Shown here: positions 44,391 to 57,472 of the stretch, in pieces
Layout: every line of letters begins with the position of its first letter
Numbering within the stretch: the stretch's first letter is position 1
NCBI GenBank assembly: GCA_949592205.1
Contig: CATIUR010000001.1
Location: 17,809,501 to 17,873,500, forward strand
Direction: 5' to 3'
DNA: 64,000 nucleotides
Source of the DNA: Helichrysum umbraculigerum
Taxonomy: Eukaryota; Streptophyta; Magnoliopsida; Asterales; Asteraceae
Made by a program: the position numbers and the translations under genes
The notes under the pieces: model-generated
Told to the model about the DNA's origin: nothing
Databases searched by the model: none
The model's input: only the letters and a program-made list of their open reading frames with translations

Positions 44391-47300
44391 AAACCGGCCC
44401 TTGCTTAAGACTACCCAATAAATCCCCTAATTATCCACAGCGTTCCTCACTTAAAGTGGTTCCGCCGCTTCAAACCTTGGCCATGTCTTGTCCTACGATA
44501 ATTCCCCATGTAGCCTTACGGTTCCATAGTTTCATACCTTTGACAAATTATATTGACACAGATAATTAACTACCTTTTAATTGGACGTCGTAAAAAGGTG
44601 TTGTAATCACGTTTATTGGTGGAAAGGCGATAGATTAATTTGAAGTTTAAAAGTCTATTTAGAAAGGTTAATTAAACTAGGTTTCTCATTTTATATATAT
44701 TAGTCCGTAATGTAACTACCTTCGGTCGTTACGCAGCTTCCACGTATTTGTACTACACCTAAAGTGTTTCCAACGCTATACTGAGTAACAGTCGAATAGG
44801 GGCCATCATATTACTTCATAATATTGTATCGTTTCGTAATATGACTACCTTCGGTCGTTCCTCGACTTCCATACATTTGTACTCCACCTTGAAGTGTTTC
44901 CAAAGATTACAAATTCGTTCCTCACCAAAGACTACAAATACGTTCCTTGCTTCTATTCTAACTAGCCTAATACTATTTTAAAGTAAGAAAATAAAGAAAG
45001 AAAGAAAAGCTAGAAGCTAGAGAGAAAGTGTATCTTTCAAAGTGTGGAAAGAATGGTGTGTTGCAAATGAAACCCAAGCCTCCTATTTATAGGTGAGCTT
45101 TGGCTCACATTAGCATCAAGTGGTGCATGTTAGAAAAAGGTCGCCAAAAGGGTGCACCAGGTACCGTACAACACGAAAAGTAGGCGCACCGGGTACTGTA
45201 CAACGCGAAAAGTAGGCGCACCAGGTACCAAAAGTTACCAAAAACGGAAACTGAGATGGGGGTACAGTAGCAGGCGGCGGCACTGTAGCAATCGGCGGCG
45301 GTACTGTAGCAACCGGCGGCGACCGGCGGCGACCCGCCCCGTTTCGCTGCGTTGCTTAATTTGCGCGTATTTTCTTCGTTATGCGTCCGTTTGCGTCGAT
45401 TCTTTTTTTGTTGGATTCGTAATTCAAAAACAAAGATTTTGACATAAGATAGGCCCTGAGATGAGGTCCCTAGCTCCAGATATTGCGTACGAATCATTTG
45501 GATCTTCCGGCGGGCGTAGAATCTTCGTTCTTTGTCCGTTTTAGTTGATTCTTCTTCTGTTGGATTCGTATTTTAAAAAAGAATATCTTGGATAAAATGG
45601 ATGTTGGTGAAGGGCACTTTAGTCTTGAAATCTCATTTTGATGCCTTGAATCTTCAAACGTGTGTGGAATCTTCGTTTTTCATCCGTTTTGCTTGATTTT
45701 TATCGTGCAACCTTGTTTTGACCATCTTGACATAATACTATTGATTTGTACTGTTTTTGAGTTTAAAATGCCAAGAATCATTTCAGAATGAGAGAGATAT
45801 CGGTAGTAAAAACGTGACTTTTTACGCGATATCAAGTATCCCACACTTAGAACTTTGCTTGTCCTCAAGCAAACTCGTTTTCAATCATAGTTAAAGATAA
45901 GAAGATAATGTAAAATTTTAAGGCGGAACTTTTTACTAAGGGGGTTTTGGAAAAAAATAAAGTACTTGTTCTTTGAAAAGGAAGGATTGTAATCTTTAGG
46001 AGCATGCTTGTGATCTTTGATCTTGGATACATGACTAGGCGATCCTCTCAAGGTGGTCACTCAAATCACTCAAAGTGTTTAGGGTTTCCTATTCTATTAT
46101 GTCAATCGCTCAGAACGCCAGTCATGTATCGTTTATCGTCATAGGCTTGATCGAGTATCAAATCGTTACCTTTTAAGTGAGCGCGAAGTCGATCTACCCA
46201 CAATCATTCTAAGGGAAGTGATGTAGGGTTTGTGGAGTGGAGTGTTGGTGCTATGAGAGGGGGTTGTGTTGGATTTTCATAGGTTTTCTTTTTGGTGAAG
46301 CGGAAAGCTGAAATTTTTGAATTTTTGGGAGGATTGACGCCCTTTTTTTTTCTATTTTGGGCAGAGTCTTCTTTCTCCATTCGACTTTCTCTACTTCGAA
46401 TTTTCTTGGTAATTTTTCTTTCTTCGACGTCATATCCTTGATACTTCTCTTTTTCATCTTTGGAACTTTTTATGAAGTTTGAGGGATGCTTTTTGAGTAG
46501 GTAAAGGGGTAACGTACTTATTTTGGGGTGTATAGAAGGATTCAAGAATGATGTGATTCGATCTCCTTTTTACTCACCATTTTGGATTCGAAACGCATAA
46601 CAAGAGCAAGTTCTGATTCTAAACGCATACATCGGCACACTCAAGAATCGAAAAAGTGTAGCATTAAAAGTTAATGCTTTTCATATGGCCCAAGATACCT
46701 CACGAATCGAAAGTTGGGTTGTTGTGTGCTTAGTAATGTGATGCTCTTTATGGGATTACCAAACTTATTTTTCAAAAGAATTTATATTTTATTTTTCCTT
46801 CTTCCCCAAAGTAAATCATTCTTTGTTTAAAATTTTTCATTTTCTACATATTTTTAACTCAATTTTGAAAAATTTTGTTTACTTTTATGGAGAAGCAAGG
46901 TCTTATAAAGAGCAATGATTTTAGAATCAAGCATATACCATTATCCATTTAACAGTAGTGCAACTACTACTATCCCACACTTACTCGTCCTCGATGTTAT
47001 ACTAAGCTCTGAATGGGGTAAAATCCCACACTTAGGGTTTTAAACATCTTAGACGTATTCTTTTAGCAGTGTGTGTTAGGTTTGAATCCCACATTTAGTG
47101 ATAAGCATAGTGGATATGGTATATTTAAAATGAAGGAAAGAGACTGGTATAGAAGTACTCCCAGTAGCTGATTGGTATGCGTTCTCCGAACTTCGTCTTG
47201 CTGGGTTCACTCTTGATCAAGTCTTCTTGTGATTGGTCTCGTAGGTGTGAACACGTTGGATATACTTTTCTTTAATGTGCGGCGTCAAAAACTTGATGCG

Positions 47301-48684
47301 TCGGGCTGAAACTTGGTCGTATATCCAAGTGTGAAAGATAGTCGGAGACTTTATCACTTCTTGGAATGTAAAATTGCGGAAATGTAAAACACGGGTTGCC
47401 TCCCGAGAAGCGCTCTTTTAAAGTCGATAGCTCGACTTCTTTTCTCCTAGCTAGATGGAGATGGATGCATCCATGGGATCCACTGTGTTGATGTTGTGGG
47501 TCCTAGGTTGCGGAAAATTATATCGAGGTGGATAGATTCTTATGAAATGATTGACTATTGTCGTAATCAATTCAAGTGGACTATCTCTCGATGTTTCCTT
47601 GTAGTTCAGAAGATGCTCTGAAGTTGTGCTTGCAAGTCCGTGAAGTCCGAAGGTGATGTAGTCGACTACTTTAGTGACAGTCCCACTAGGGTCGGTCATG
47701 GTGGTTGTGTCTGTCTTAACAACCTCTCTTGGCAGTGGGTTCTGCCAGAGAGAGCATACAAACGCCAAGAATTGCAGTTTTATGCCTTCATAATTTTCGG
47801 TCTTGGGGTCTCCGTTGAATCTTCTTATGCATGTGCACAGGTTCTCTATTTGCCGGTGCTGATGGTTATTGAATGGAAAGCCGGATTCTGAGAAAACTAG
47901 AGTAAGCTGACGAAGTATCTCCTTGCATCCTGAGTAGAATATGAACTTTCTTCTGGAGTTACTTTTCCGTTGTTGAATCTCCCGTAGATGGATCGTAACA
48001 AAAGTAGCGATATCAAGTGGTGATTCATATGTGGCCCTAAAAGGGCGTTCGTGCCTTGATTCCTCCGAAACAAGATCACTAAGTTCTTCAATCAGTAACT
48101 CAACTTGTTTTTCAATAGTGGAGTTGATAACCATAGATCCGCTTCCTTTGGAACTAAGGTGATCTTCTCTATTTAGCAAGTCAAGCAATGATGTGAGGTC
48201 ATTCATCGTCAAGATGTTGGCACGACTGCTTGGATGTCCAGTAGTTTCTTTCATATGCGCTCTAATGGATCCCAACATCTCCCATTGTGTTCAGGTGAAT
48301 GGGATGTTAGATCTTTTAAAGGTATTGTAGATCCTAGCGTAAGTCCGTTTCTGTTGTTGACAGAATTGTAGTTCAGCAGGGGAAGGAGCAAGCAAGTTGA
48401 CTGCGTTGCTAATTCCTTCTACCGCTTTGTCAAATCTTTGGATGAATTCTTCGAGCACTTTGTGATCCATGATGGTTTGTGGTTGGTATCCAGTGCGTTT
48501 GGAATATTCTTCCAGTGTTTCTCTTCTCATGGGATGGTTGTGGTTACTTCTTGCCATTTCTTCAGTTGTAAACGGTTTAGTTGGCGGTATGCTTCTTTTG
48601 TTTTCTTCTTCCATCTTTCTCATTCTGTTCAATTCTTCCATCGTCGGGTTGTTCACTGATGGAGATGCGTTTTTCATCTCTTGC
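44391..48684 (-). mobile_element. gag-pro-X retrotransposon, copy B (truncated)
   Basis: The 3' LTR portion is 44391-45834 (matching copy A from about 4545 to 6326), then PPT, 3' non-coding region and the X ORF. It breaks off at about 48684, in the linker after protease. Gag, protease, PBS and 5' LTR are gone. The left breakpoint joins the Sirevirus LTR and the right one joins a Copia RNase H fragment. Confidence 0.85.
47451..48684 (-). pseudogene. X domain of gag-pro-X polyprotein, copy B (one stop)
   Basis: The frame is open from about 48684 to the stop at 47451 except for one TGA at 48291 (minus strand), where copy A has TCA (Ser). It spans the site where copy A carries the CACTA insertion (FTTEEMARSNHNHP) and so shows that gag-pro and X are one continuous frame. 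Over the last 275 codons it differs from copy A at about 44 residues with no gap. No recognised motif. Confidence 0.75.
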
Positions 48685-49207
48685 CAAAGACAGGTTCTTG
48701 GTTTATGGTGGAGAAGAAGAACTTAGAGTAATGGGTTATAGTGATGCTAGTTTCCAAACAGACAGAGATGATTGTCGATCACAGTCTGGTTGGGTTTTCC
48801 TACTGAATGGGGGAGCAGTTACATGGAAAAGTTCTAAGCAAGATACAGTAGCAGACTCTACATGTGAGTCTGAGTACATTGCTGCTAGTGAAGCGGCAAA
48901 GGAAGCTATCTGGATGAGGAATTTCATTGGAGATCTTGAAGTTGTTCCAACGGTACAAGATCCAATTGCTATATTATGTGATAACGAAAGTGCGGTTGCC
49001 TTGAGTAGAGAACCCAAGGATCACGGAAAGTCAAAGCACATTGAAAGGAAATACCATTTTGTTCGAAAGAAAGTCGAAGAAGAACATGTAATTGTGAAGA
49101 GCATAAGATCAAAGGATAATCCAGCTGATCCTTTCACAAATCTAGGAAAGTCCAAGCACGATGAACATGCTAGGAGCATAGGTTTAAGAGATAATGTAAA
49201 GTTTTAG
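48685..49207 (+). pseudogene. Copia RNase H C-terminal fragment
   Basis: It starts abruptly in RNase H (GYSDASFQTDRDDCRSQSG) and carries CESEYIAAS, CDNESAV, HIERKYHFVR and NPADPFT up to the stop at 49205. These are standard Copia RNase H signatures, of a lineage different from the Sirevirus at 32-44 kb. Everything upstream of it is deleted; the open frame to its left is antisense copy B sequence and not real. Confidence 0.88.
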
Positions 49208-50082
49208 TTGTTAGTTTGAATTTGAAACGTTATAAACAGTGATGGAAACCGTAATAGACTTGGTGATTAATAAATGGAGATTTTTAATGGGAAGGAGTTC
49301 TACCATTTACTATTGTTTGTCATTGTGTTTCACTTTTGCATGTTTAGACACTACTTCCAGAGTAATAAGTTCTTACTCAAACCTCCTCAGTCGATCACAC
49401 TATAGGAAGTATGTGGTGAATCAAGACTGTCATGGAGTGTTAGTAGATGTGTATGGAGATTAGACATGGCATGGAGATTGCTGCAACACTCATGGGTACT
49501 TAATGGGGATTTAAGTATAGGAGAAACCCGCACTTAAAGAGATCACTTCATGGATTAAATCACGAGTGATTTTAAGATGATAATATCTTCTATTCTTAAA
49601 TTGGAGATACATGAGTATCTAGTTCTTCGAGTCTGTTATACTTTAGTCTATTCAAACGATGTGCGTAAATGCCAGTTATAAATGGTATACTAGGTATGAT
49701 ATGATGAGTTGACTAGTGTTATGTAGTCGATATTTATTTGTTCCTTTTGCCTAAAATGGAAAAGAGATATCATGGGCCCTCTGATGATTAAAGTTTGACT
49801 TAAAAAGTGCTAGGCCTGGCCGAGACTAGGGTGATAGTTCAGTAGTCTCATATAGTCAATATAATCGGAAATCAGAAAACATATATGAATCTTGAGATTG
49901 ATTATAATCCATGTCTCGGTTCATAAGATATCGTGAAACAAAGGAATGGATGATCACTTATCTAAAGGACTAACTCTAAGATGAGATCAGAGTTCGGCAG
50001 TTGCTTGGATGCACACTTTACATAGTTAATGAGATATAGCCTTGAGACCAATAGTAGTTGATGATTTGTCCAAGTGGGAGAC
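49208..50082 (+). other. Copia 3' untranslated region with PPT
   Basis: Non-coding sequence between the RNase H stop and the LTR. It ends with the purine tract CAAGTGGGAGAC (50071-50082), typical of Copia elements. Confidence 0.75.
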
Positions 50083-50810
50083 TGTTGGAATAGTGTCCAA
50101 TATCATAACTAATTGGTGAGACTATGATTAATGGTAAAGTCCTTTTTGGGTTGCCCTCATGAACAGTCAAGAGAAAGATGAAGGATAATATTAATATTAT
50201 TAATATTATATTTAATTGTTTAATTAATTAATAATAGTTTATTAATTAGAAATTAAAAGTAATTAAATCTGGCGGAAGATTCCAGAAACTGACTCAACCG
50301 CCGGTTGGAAGGTCCAACCACCGGTTGAGGTTAGGGTTTCTGAGGCGGTGGATTCGCAGACTTGGAGTACAAGTCAAACAACTTCAACCGCCGGTTGGAA
50401 GGTCCAACCGCCGGTTGGGAGTCGAATTCAGCAAACTTTGGGGTTTCTTCCACAACTATAAATAGGGACATCCTATACCTTCATAACATACGAATCGGAT
50501 ACGAATTTTCTGAGGATTTCGAAATTCGACTTTCTCTTGGGTTTTTGGGTGTGAAGCATTAGAGGTATTCTACTTTGGGTACTTGCCTCCAAGTAACGAA
50601 GCTCTGCTAATTGGTCTGCGCGCGAGAAACAGGTTTTCTCTCAAAGTTAGTGTTTTCCTTATATTCTCTTTATCTAATTTATTCATTGTACTATGTTGTT
50701 AAAGTTAAAGATCCCTTAGGGTTTTAGTTTCCTAATTGCCTTAGATTATTTAAAGTTTTGTTATTCCGCTGCGTGTATAATAATCTAGTTAGGGAATAGA
50801 AAACCCAACA
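50083..50810 (+). mobile_element. Copia 3' LTR, complete
   Basis: A 728-bp TG...CA LTR from TGTTGGAATAGTGTCC to GAAAACCCAACA. TATA box TATAAATAG is at 50457-50465. Four CAACCGCCGGTTG-type palindromes lie 40-160 bp upstream of it. Confidence 0.88.
50295..50417. promoter_or_regulatory. four CAACCGCCGGTTG palindromes in Copia U3
   Basis: Located at 50295-50307, 50315-50327 (one base different), 50385-50397 and 50405-50417. They form two pairs with 20-bp spacing joined by GAAGGTC, 90 bp apart. CAACNG/CNGTTG are plant MYB-type core sites; binding is inferred. Confidence 0.65.
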
Positions 50811-51698
50811 TTAAATACCTAAACAAACTACATAATAATTTGGGAGACAACCAACTTACAAACCCATACCCTGGGTTGACAAAAAAATCGGCCAAATGCC
50901 ATACCACACCCCCCCACCCTTAATGTTTTGTTTACTTTGATACACAAACACATTTTCACACACAAACCATTTCACCAAACTCTCTCAATTTTTCCTATCC
51001 CTTTTCCCTTGTGAGGCTGCCGAAATCCACCCAAAACCACCACCATTTCATCACCAAAAACTACCATAATCATCTAAAGGAAGTTGCGAAGGAGAGGAGC
51101 TAGAACTAGTCACAACATCATCATCTTCATCCTTCTTTTATTCTCCATCTCAAGCTTTGTAAGAACCACTCTACTCTCACTAATCTTGTATCTTTTTAGC
51201 TTAATAACATGTTAGTTGTTCATCTTGTGAAGGATCCTACACAAAAACATAATGAAAACTAAGAAAACATATACTTTGGTGAAACTGTTTTCTGGACAGA
51301 TTTTTACTCGTTGGTAGAAAAATCATAATAAATCGTGTGAGTAATAAAAACGTATCAAACCACTTGGAAAAGTTTGGTAATTTTGTTAAAAATTATGAAA
51401 AAAATGCAGAAATTAGTTAAGATATGTGGGAACATTGTATAAAAATTTCAGAATTTTTCGATAAGTTTTGACTAGGAAAAACGAGCTCGGAAACGAACCG
51501 ATTTCTGGAAAACTCATGAATGAGGACTGTTTTTGCATCAAAATAAAAACGACACTTTCGAGTTAACCACAAAATGCAACGACAATTTTCTCAAGCTCTA
51601 AAAACATATTTAAGACATTCCTAAAAGTTTCGGGTCAAACCGAACTCGTTTAACTACGTTCTCATTTGCAAAAAACACAAACTTTCGATTAGTGGCCA

Positions 51699-52005
51699 AG
51701 TGTCGCACGAGGCCCGAATTATATGCGACACTCGACCGAGTGTCGCCAACTTGCACAAAATTTCAACCTGCGACACTTGTTCAAGTGTCGCCATTTATCT
51801 CGAATGTCGCATCTTGCGACACTTAACCGAATGTCGCCAATTTATTTTGCGACACTAAAATGAATGTCACTAATATTCCTTGCGACACTTATTCGAGTGT
51901 CGCCAACAAATGGACTTTCGAGTGTCGCCAACAAATGGACTTACACTTTATGCAACACTGACCTCAGTGTCGCCACTACAAATCAAGTGTCGCTTCGAGT
52001 GTCGC
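51699..52005. repeat. GCGACACT/AGTGTCGC inverted-repeat array
   Basis: Repeated hairpins such as TGCGACACTCGACCGAGTGT-CGC, with 8-9 bp stems and 4-6 nt loops, over about 300 bp. Position within the LTR matches the GCGACGTA arrays of the two other chromovirus LTRs. Confidence 0.75.
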
Positions 52006-53458
52006 CAAAAATAGATTATTTGAAAACTATAAAATTTACTAAGTGTTGAATTGCGATACGATAACTAAATTATGTACATTGCTTCTTGTACACACGACAA
52101 ATATATATATACTTTTACAAAGTATACGACGATATGAACATAATAATAATATCATATTGAATTATTATTACGAAATCATCACCAACGGAACGTACGAATT
52201 TTAAACAAACAAAGACCATTCAACGAGTGAACGATTAACATAATTTGGCGGTTAGCCGACTACTTATACAAATTATCTCTTACGTTTAGGACGTTAAGGG
52301 ACTTTTCTGGGAAACCACTTTGCTAGCACTCACATACTTAGCTCACGAGGTGAGTTCACAGCCCATACTTTTACTGTTTTAATGCTTTCAAACTAGGGGT
52401 GAAAAACATAACAACTATTTTGCTACTTTATGCGAAAACTTTATATGAATGCTTTCATACGAATACTTGAACTATTTATTTATGAAATGATTTTCATACT
52501 ATTTTGGGAACATGACAACGAATCTTGGTACGAACCTAGGTTTACATGAGGTAGTTGTAGTGCACAAAAGTCCTGGTACTTGCACCTTATAACCATTAGC
52601 TAGGTGACTCTAGCCACTGAATATACGGATAGTACTATCGAGTTGACAGCCCTCCCACTATTATAACTTGTTGGTCATGCCAACCACACGACGACAGTCG
52701 TAACGATGAGCATATATTTAAACAGTTACTGAGGCAAAAACAATACACAAGTCGTGGATTGGTTATAGCACTAGGGGTCGTTACTTTAACTCAAAAGGTT
52801 TAGCTCACCTTTGAGGGATCAACGTCCATGTCCTCCCAACGAAAAACGAATAACTATTTTGGAAATTTGGTTTTCCAACGAACTACTTTTGGGATGTTTT
52901 CCCACGAATAACAACTAGATAGGGGATGTATTTCCTACGATTTATTCACTGGAATGTATTCCAAACGAATACGATTTATACACTGGAATGATTTTCCAAA
53001 CGTATACGAATGGACGTGTTTACGTCACGAAACTTTAGATCAACCGCGGGTTCATCTAACAAACGATATTTTAGAATACTTTAAGAGTTTTCTAAATAAC
53101 AACTATTTTATTTGATCTCCTACGGGATTTCTACGAAATACATTTTGGATATGTTTTCCAACAATACTTTTGGACGATGTCCTACTATAACGAAAATTAT
53201 TTGACTTATATGTCAACAATTCAGAACCTGGTATAACAAACCATACACATAAAACCTGTGAATTCACTCAACAATTTTGTTGACGTTTTCTATGTTTTTC
53301 AGGGAATTAGCGACTCAAGTAAGACTGCATGGATCTTGGAACGACGACACCCGAGACAAATTAGGATGCCACTTTTTGAAAATGAACGAGATTTCTTTCG
53401 TATAACTAATACATTTTAGTCATACTTACGAAATCTCCTTTTGATAATGTACTTACTT

Positions 53459-53467
53459 AAACGATTG
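53459..53467. repeat. 9-bp TSD of MULE (left)
   Basis: AAACGATTG, repeated exactly at 57669-57677. A 9-bp TSD is the hallmark of Mutator-like elements. Confidence 0.9.
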
Positions 53468-53644
53468 GAGAAAATTGCCCGTTTCATCCATGTGTTTGTC
53501 CAAAAAATCACAATCCGTCCCTTATTTAAATAAATATCACCAGGCATCCCTGTATTTGTTATTTTCGCTCACTAATCGTCCCACTTAACAAATTTTGTTA
53601 ATTTTCTCCGTTAAATCAAGTGAAATGACCAAAATGCCCCTACT

Positions 53645-53646
53645 TA

Positions 53647-53722
<76 letters not shown>
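53645..53722. repeat. (ATT)n microsatellite
   Basis: About 25 tandem ATT triplets next to the left TIR of the MULE. Confidence 0.95.
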
Positions 53723-53723
<1 letters not shown>

Positions 53724-54981
53724 TCAATTTTCACATCATTATCTATTTAATGAAAATAGTAAAGGAAACAAAAGCAATCCAGTTGGCCCCACCCAACCTA
53801 CCTTCTTCACAAAATACTCTCAAGTTGTAACAGACACCAGATCTTACACTACCTCCATTCAAACACCTCTACTATAATTTGGTATATAACTTCTAAAATC
53901 AAATATTTCATGTGAAACTAAAATCAAAACATATAAAGTAGAACGTATCTCATTATGCCGTCTCTTCCCTAATCCTAACCCTAACCCTAATCCTATTTTG
54001 TTCATCACCACATCCACCCTCTACCCGCACACGCCACCTACCGTCAAACGGCCACCAACCACCAAATGAACATGTACCTACTATCAAAAATGAATTCCAA
54101 GACACGAACCTAATTCATCCATATTCGAGCGGCCATGTTTGTTACCAACAGCCACCCACCTAACCATGATTTGCAAGTTCCGATGATATTGTGGCTCCAA
54201 ACAAAATTACCAACAAAACCAGTTGATTATTTGCTGAAATCTAAAGCAACAGTGCTAAAAATATTTTATCGAATTGCAACATCAAAGAAAAAGACTGAAA
54301 GTTTAAAAAACATCACAGCCATGAAGAAGAAGGATTGCTACAGCCACCACAAAGTGAAAAATTACTATATTTTCATTTTTTCTAACAATCCAAACTGTAA
54401 CAGGATGCCAGATCTAAACGAACTTTAATCTAACACCACCGCCATCATTGTCGAATCTGGAAATTCGAATGCATCGCCGGTTCTCTTCTCCGATTGTGTC
54501 TTACTATAAACGAAGTTTACGATTACAAACCCAAATAGTCAGGTGGAGGCGAGCCGAGAGGTGGCGGTGGTGGTGACAACGAATAGATGCAACGATGCCC
54601 GAATGATGGTGGTGGGTTCTACCAATCAATAAACACCACCGGCCAGAAAACAGAGTGTGACCAATCAGAAAACAAACCCCAATTTGCACCGTCCTAATGA
54701 TTCCGATGAACGCCGCAACTGAGAACCGCTGTGACCACCACTATTAGAACCCTAAATTGCACTGTCGTAAACGAGAGTATCGGGACACGAGGCTCAATTA
54801 ACGACGGGTTCAGAAGATCCGTCAGTGGCATCTTCGTTTGCCAAACCTCCGATCTACTACTTCCTCGTTCTCGATTGGTTAAAGCTAATTTCGTTAAGTG
54901 ATACAATATGTATTTATAAATAATTAGAATTTGGGATGAAAGAAAAATCTGGGTAGAATTTTAGAATATGTCAGGCGTGTG
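53723..54981. other. MULE interior, unassigned
   Basis: No confident ORF. It contains CCACC/GGTGG-rich patches (54000-54070, 54540-54620) and a short run of CTAACCC repeats at about 53968-53990. Gene-like composition on the minus strand at 54690-54900 could be a captured fragment. Confidence 0.35.
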
Positions 54982-54986
54982 TTTTC

Positions 54987-57472
54987 TGTAATACCCCCAA
55001 ATTTAATGATTTGCGGAAGCTTGATTTGGGTGTTACTAATCAATAACAAAAGCACAAAGATATATAGTAAACGACTCTATATGCGTCGTTTTAACAAAAT
55101 ATATTCATAACTGAAATGTTTACAACATTTAAAGCTTTACATAGCTCGAGTTTAAATAAAATGAGATTTCAGTACATAAGTACTTGAACAAAATATACTA
55201 ATGCAAGAAAATCTCGATCGTCTGTATGCTGACTCGAGCTAAAATCCTGAAGCAGAAACATCCTACTGCTTGGTACCTGCGATATATGCTAAAAGGTCAG
55301 CTAGAAAGCTGGTGAGCTCACAGGTTTGAAATCAGTTAATATAGTATGAACCGCAAGATTTAAAAAAATGAATTGCATCCAGCAATTAAATAATGAATTG
55401 CATCCAGCAATTAAATGATAGTCATCGTGTATACAGCCATGAGCACATAGTTGAGCTTAACTCGAGGGCCGGGTCCCCTATAGAGAATTCCGGGCGAGGT
55501 TGCCTCCACGAATGCCTAATCCACATTCGTCTTCCCAAATATTAGTACGTCCGTTTACCCGGTTAGTGCTTGCTAACCCGGACGAGGTGGGTCAATCCTA
55601 TATGGTACCATATACTAATATTCACGCTACAACGTATTAACAACTATGCTGACGGAGGACTTTAAAATGATTAGTTTCGAAAAACTCATGTAGTATATGA
55701 AAAGTTGGTACTTGCGTTCACATGTTAAAAGTTGAGCAATATATCACACCCCTGAGTAAAACAGTAAAAGAGGGGCTATGAGACTCACCTGAGTCGTTGA
55801 GTTTATGAAAATAAACTGAGAATGAGTAGCCGAGAATCGAAGTCCAAAGACTTGTAACCTGAGGGTGTCCACGACACGCGATGGTTATAAACATGATTGG
55901 GTATCTCAAAAGATCACCCTTGTTGTTGTTTCACAACTATATATGTCCAAATTACTACGATTTGGTTGATTGATTCGGATGTTTGAAAATATGTATGGCC
56001 CGTTGGTGACGGATTTGTAATAATAATCTCAACTATTATTATTTTGATTTCATGAAAAATGTGTTTTGATTGTGTTTTCGAAGCCGTTACGGAATCTAAG
56101 TACGGGGGTCCGGGGGCAGCGCCCCTGGTAGCGGGGTCCAAGGGGCGGCAGCCCCTGGCGGGGTCCAAGGGGCAGAGCCCCTGGCGAGCTGCCAGGTCAG
56201 CTTGGAAAATTTTTATTTCTACTATATTGCTTTGACGGAAAACGCATCTGGAACCGAATTTGGGTAAAATCAGGTGTTAAAATTTTAGGTCTCGACACTT
56301 AGTAAAAATCTGTGTTTTCTGGTTTTTGCGACGTTGGGTGCGACGTTGGGTGCGACGTCGCAGGTCCTGACTGCGACGTTGATCATGGCGTCGCTATGTG
56401 CGACTTTCGCATTTTAATGCGACGTTGTACGTGGCGTCGCTATATGCGACGTTGTTAATTTCTGCGACGTAAGGGCTTGCGTCGCTATACGCGACGTCGG
56501 CAACTTAATGCGACGTTAATGACAATGTCGCTATATGCGACGTGGTGACTGGTATTGCGACGTTGCAATTGACGTCGTAATTGGGCCAACCCAGATGCGA
56601 CGTCGGAGTCTGTTCAGATTCCGGTGGCCGGAAAATCGGTCGAAAGGCTTCCGTTTGGTCCAAATCTTTTACCCAACCCATATTTGGACATTATAAGTTG
56701 ATACAAACCGCAAACAAGTACAAACACTTAAAAACGAGAGGTTTCGGGATTTGTCGGAAACTTACAAATTGCCGAAATGAAAATCCGGAAAGGTAGAAAT
56801 GTAGATCGTTGCGAGGTGGTCGTGAATCTCTAAAAATCTTGATGTTTCGAGCGCGTATGATGGTGTTATTTGCGGTTTTAGTGGATTGTGGTGTTTTGGT
56901 GTAAAAGAGAGAAAAGAGGATGAGAGAGAGAGATAAAAGAAAGAATGAGAAAAAAGAGGTGGAAAAGGTGGAGGTTATCCTCCCCTTTTCGGTCTTCGTC
57001 CAGCGCTTCGCGTGGTGTTCGTTTTCTCCGTCATTTAACTTTTTATAATTATTTTATATATTAATTGGAAAGTTTTTAAAATACCATTTATTACGCGATG
57101 TTTTAGTTAATTACTTTACAAATAAATTTATATTTGAGTTATAAAATGTAAGTTTGTTTAGTTAGTTTGCGCGTTTTAATATTTTTAAATCGTATAGGTT
57201 TTGTTTGTATGGTACTAATGAACACGAAATATTATCATAATAATATTTTTGATATAAAAGCGTTATTTAATAAAATTGGTCACCAACGTCCGTATTTGAT
57301 TGAATCGAAATACATTCGATTTAAGTCGCGTACGATTTAATCAAATCGCATTTTCGTATATATTCAATAATATATATAATTCGATACATTAATTAGCCTA
57401 ACACAGAACTAATTATATGTATTAACATATGATTAGGCACTAATTACTAGTCCTAATTTGGCGGGTGTTACA
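54987..57472 (-). mobile_element. chromovirus-type solo LTR with TSD TTTTC
   Basis: 2486 bp, TGTAATACCCCCAAATTTAA to ...TTGGCGGGTGTTACA on the + strand, with TSD TTTTC at 54982-54986 and 57473-57477. It lies inside the MULE. Orientation is minus by comparison with the gag-only element. There is no internal region, so it is the product of LTR-LTR recombination. Confidence 0.9.
56328..56606. repeat. GCGACGTT/GGCGTCGC inverted-repeat array
   Basis: More than ten GCGACGT motifs and several GCGTCGC or ACGTCG inverses in 280 bp, at the same relative LTR position as the arrays at 25286 and 51699. Confidence 0.75.

Noticed and set aside
48581..48684. N-terminal part of a 208-codon ORF fused to RNase H
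   Set aside because: These codons are antisense copy B sequence. Only the part from 48685 is Copia RNase H.
53965..53998. CTAACCC repeats resembling telomere DNA
   Set aside because: Only three or four imperfect units within a MULE, and not the usual plant telomere unit TTTAGGG in a long array.
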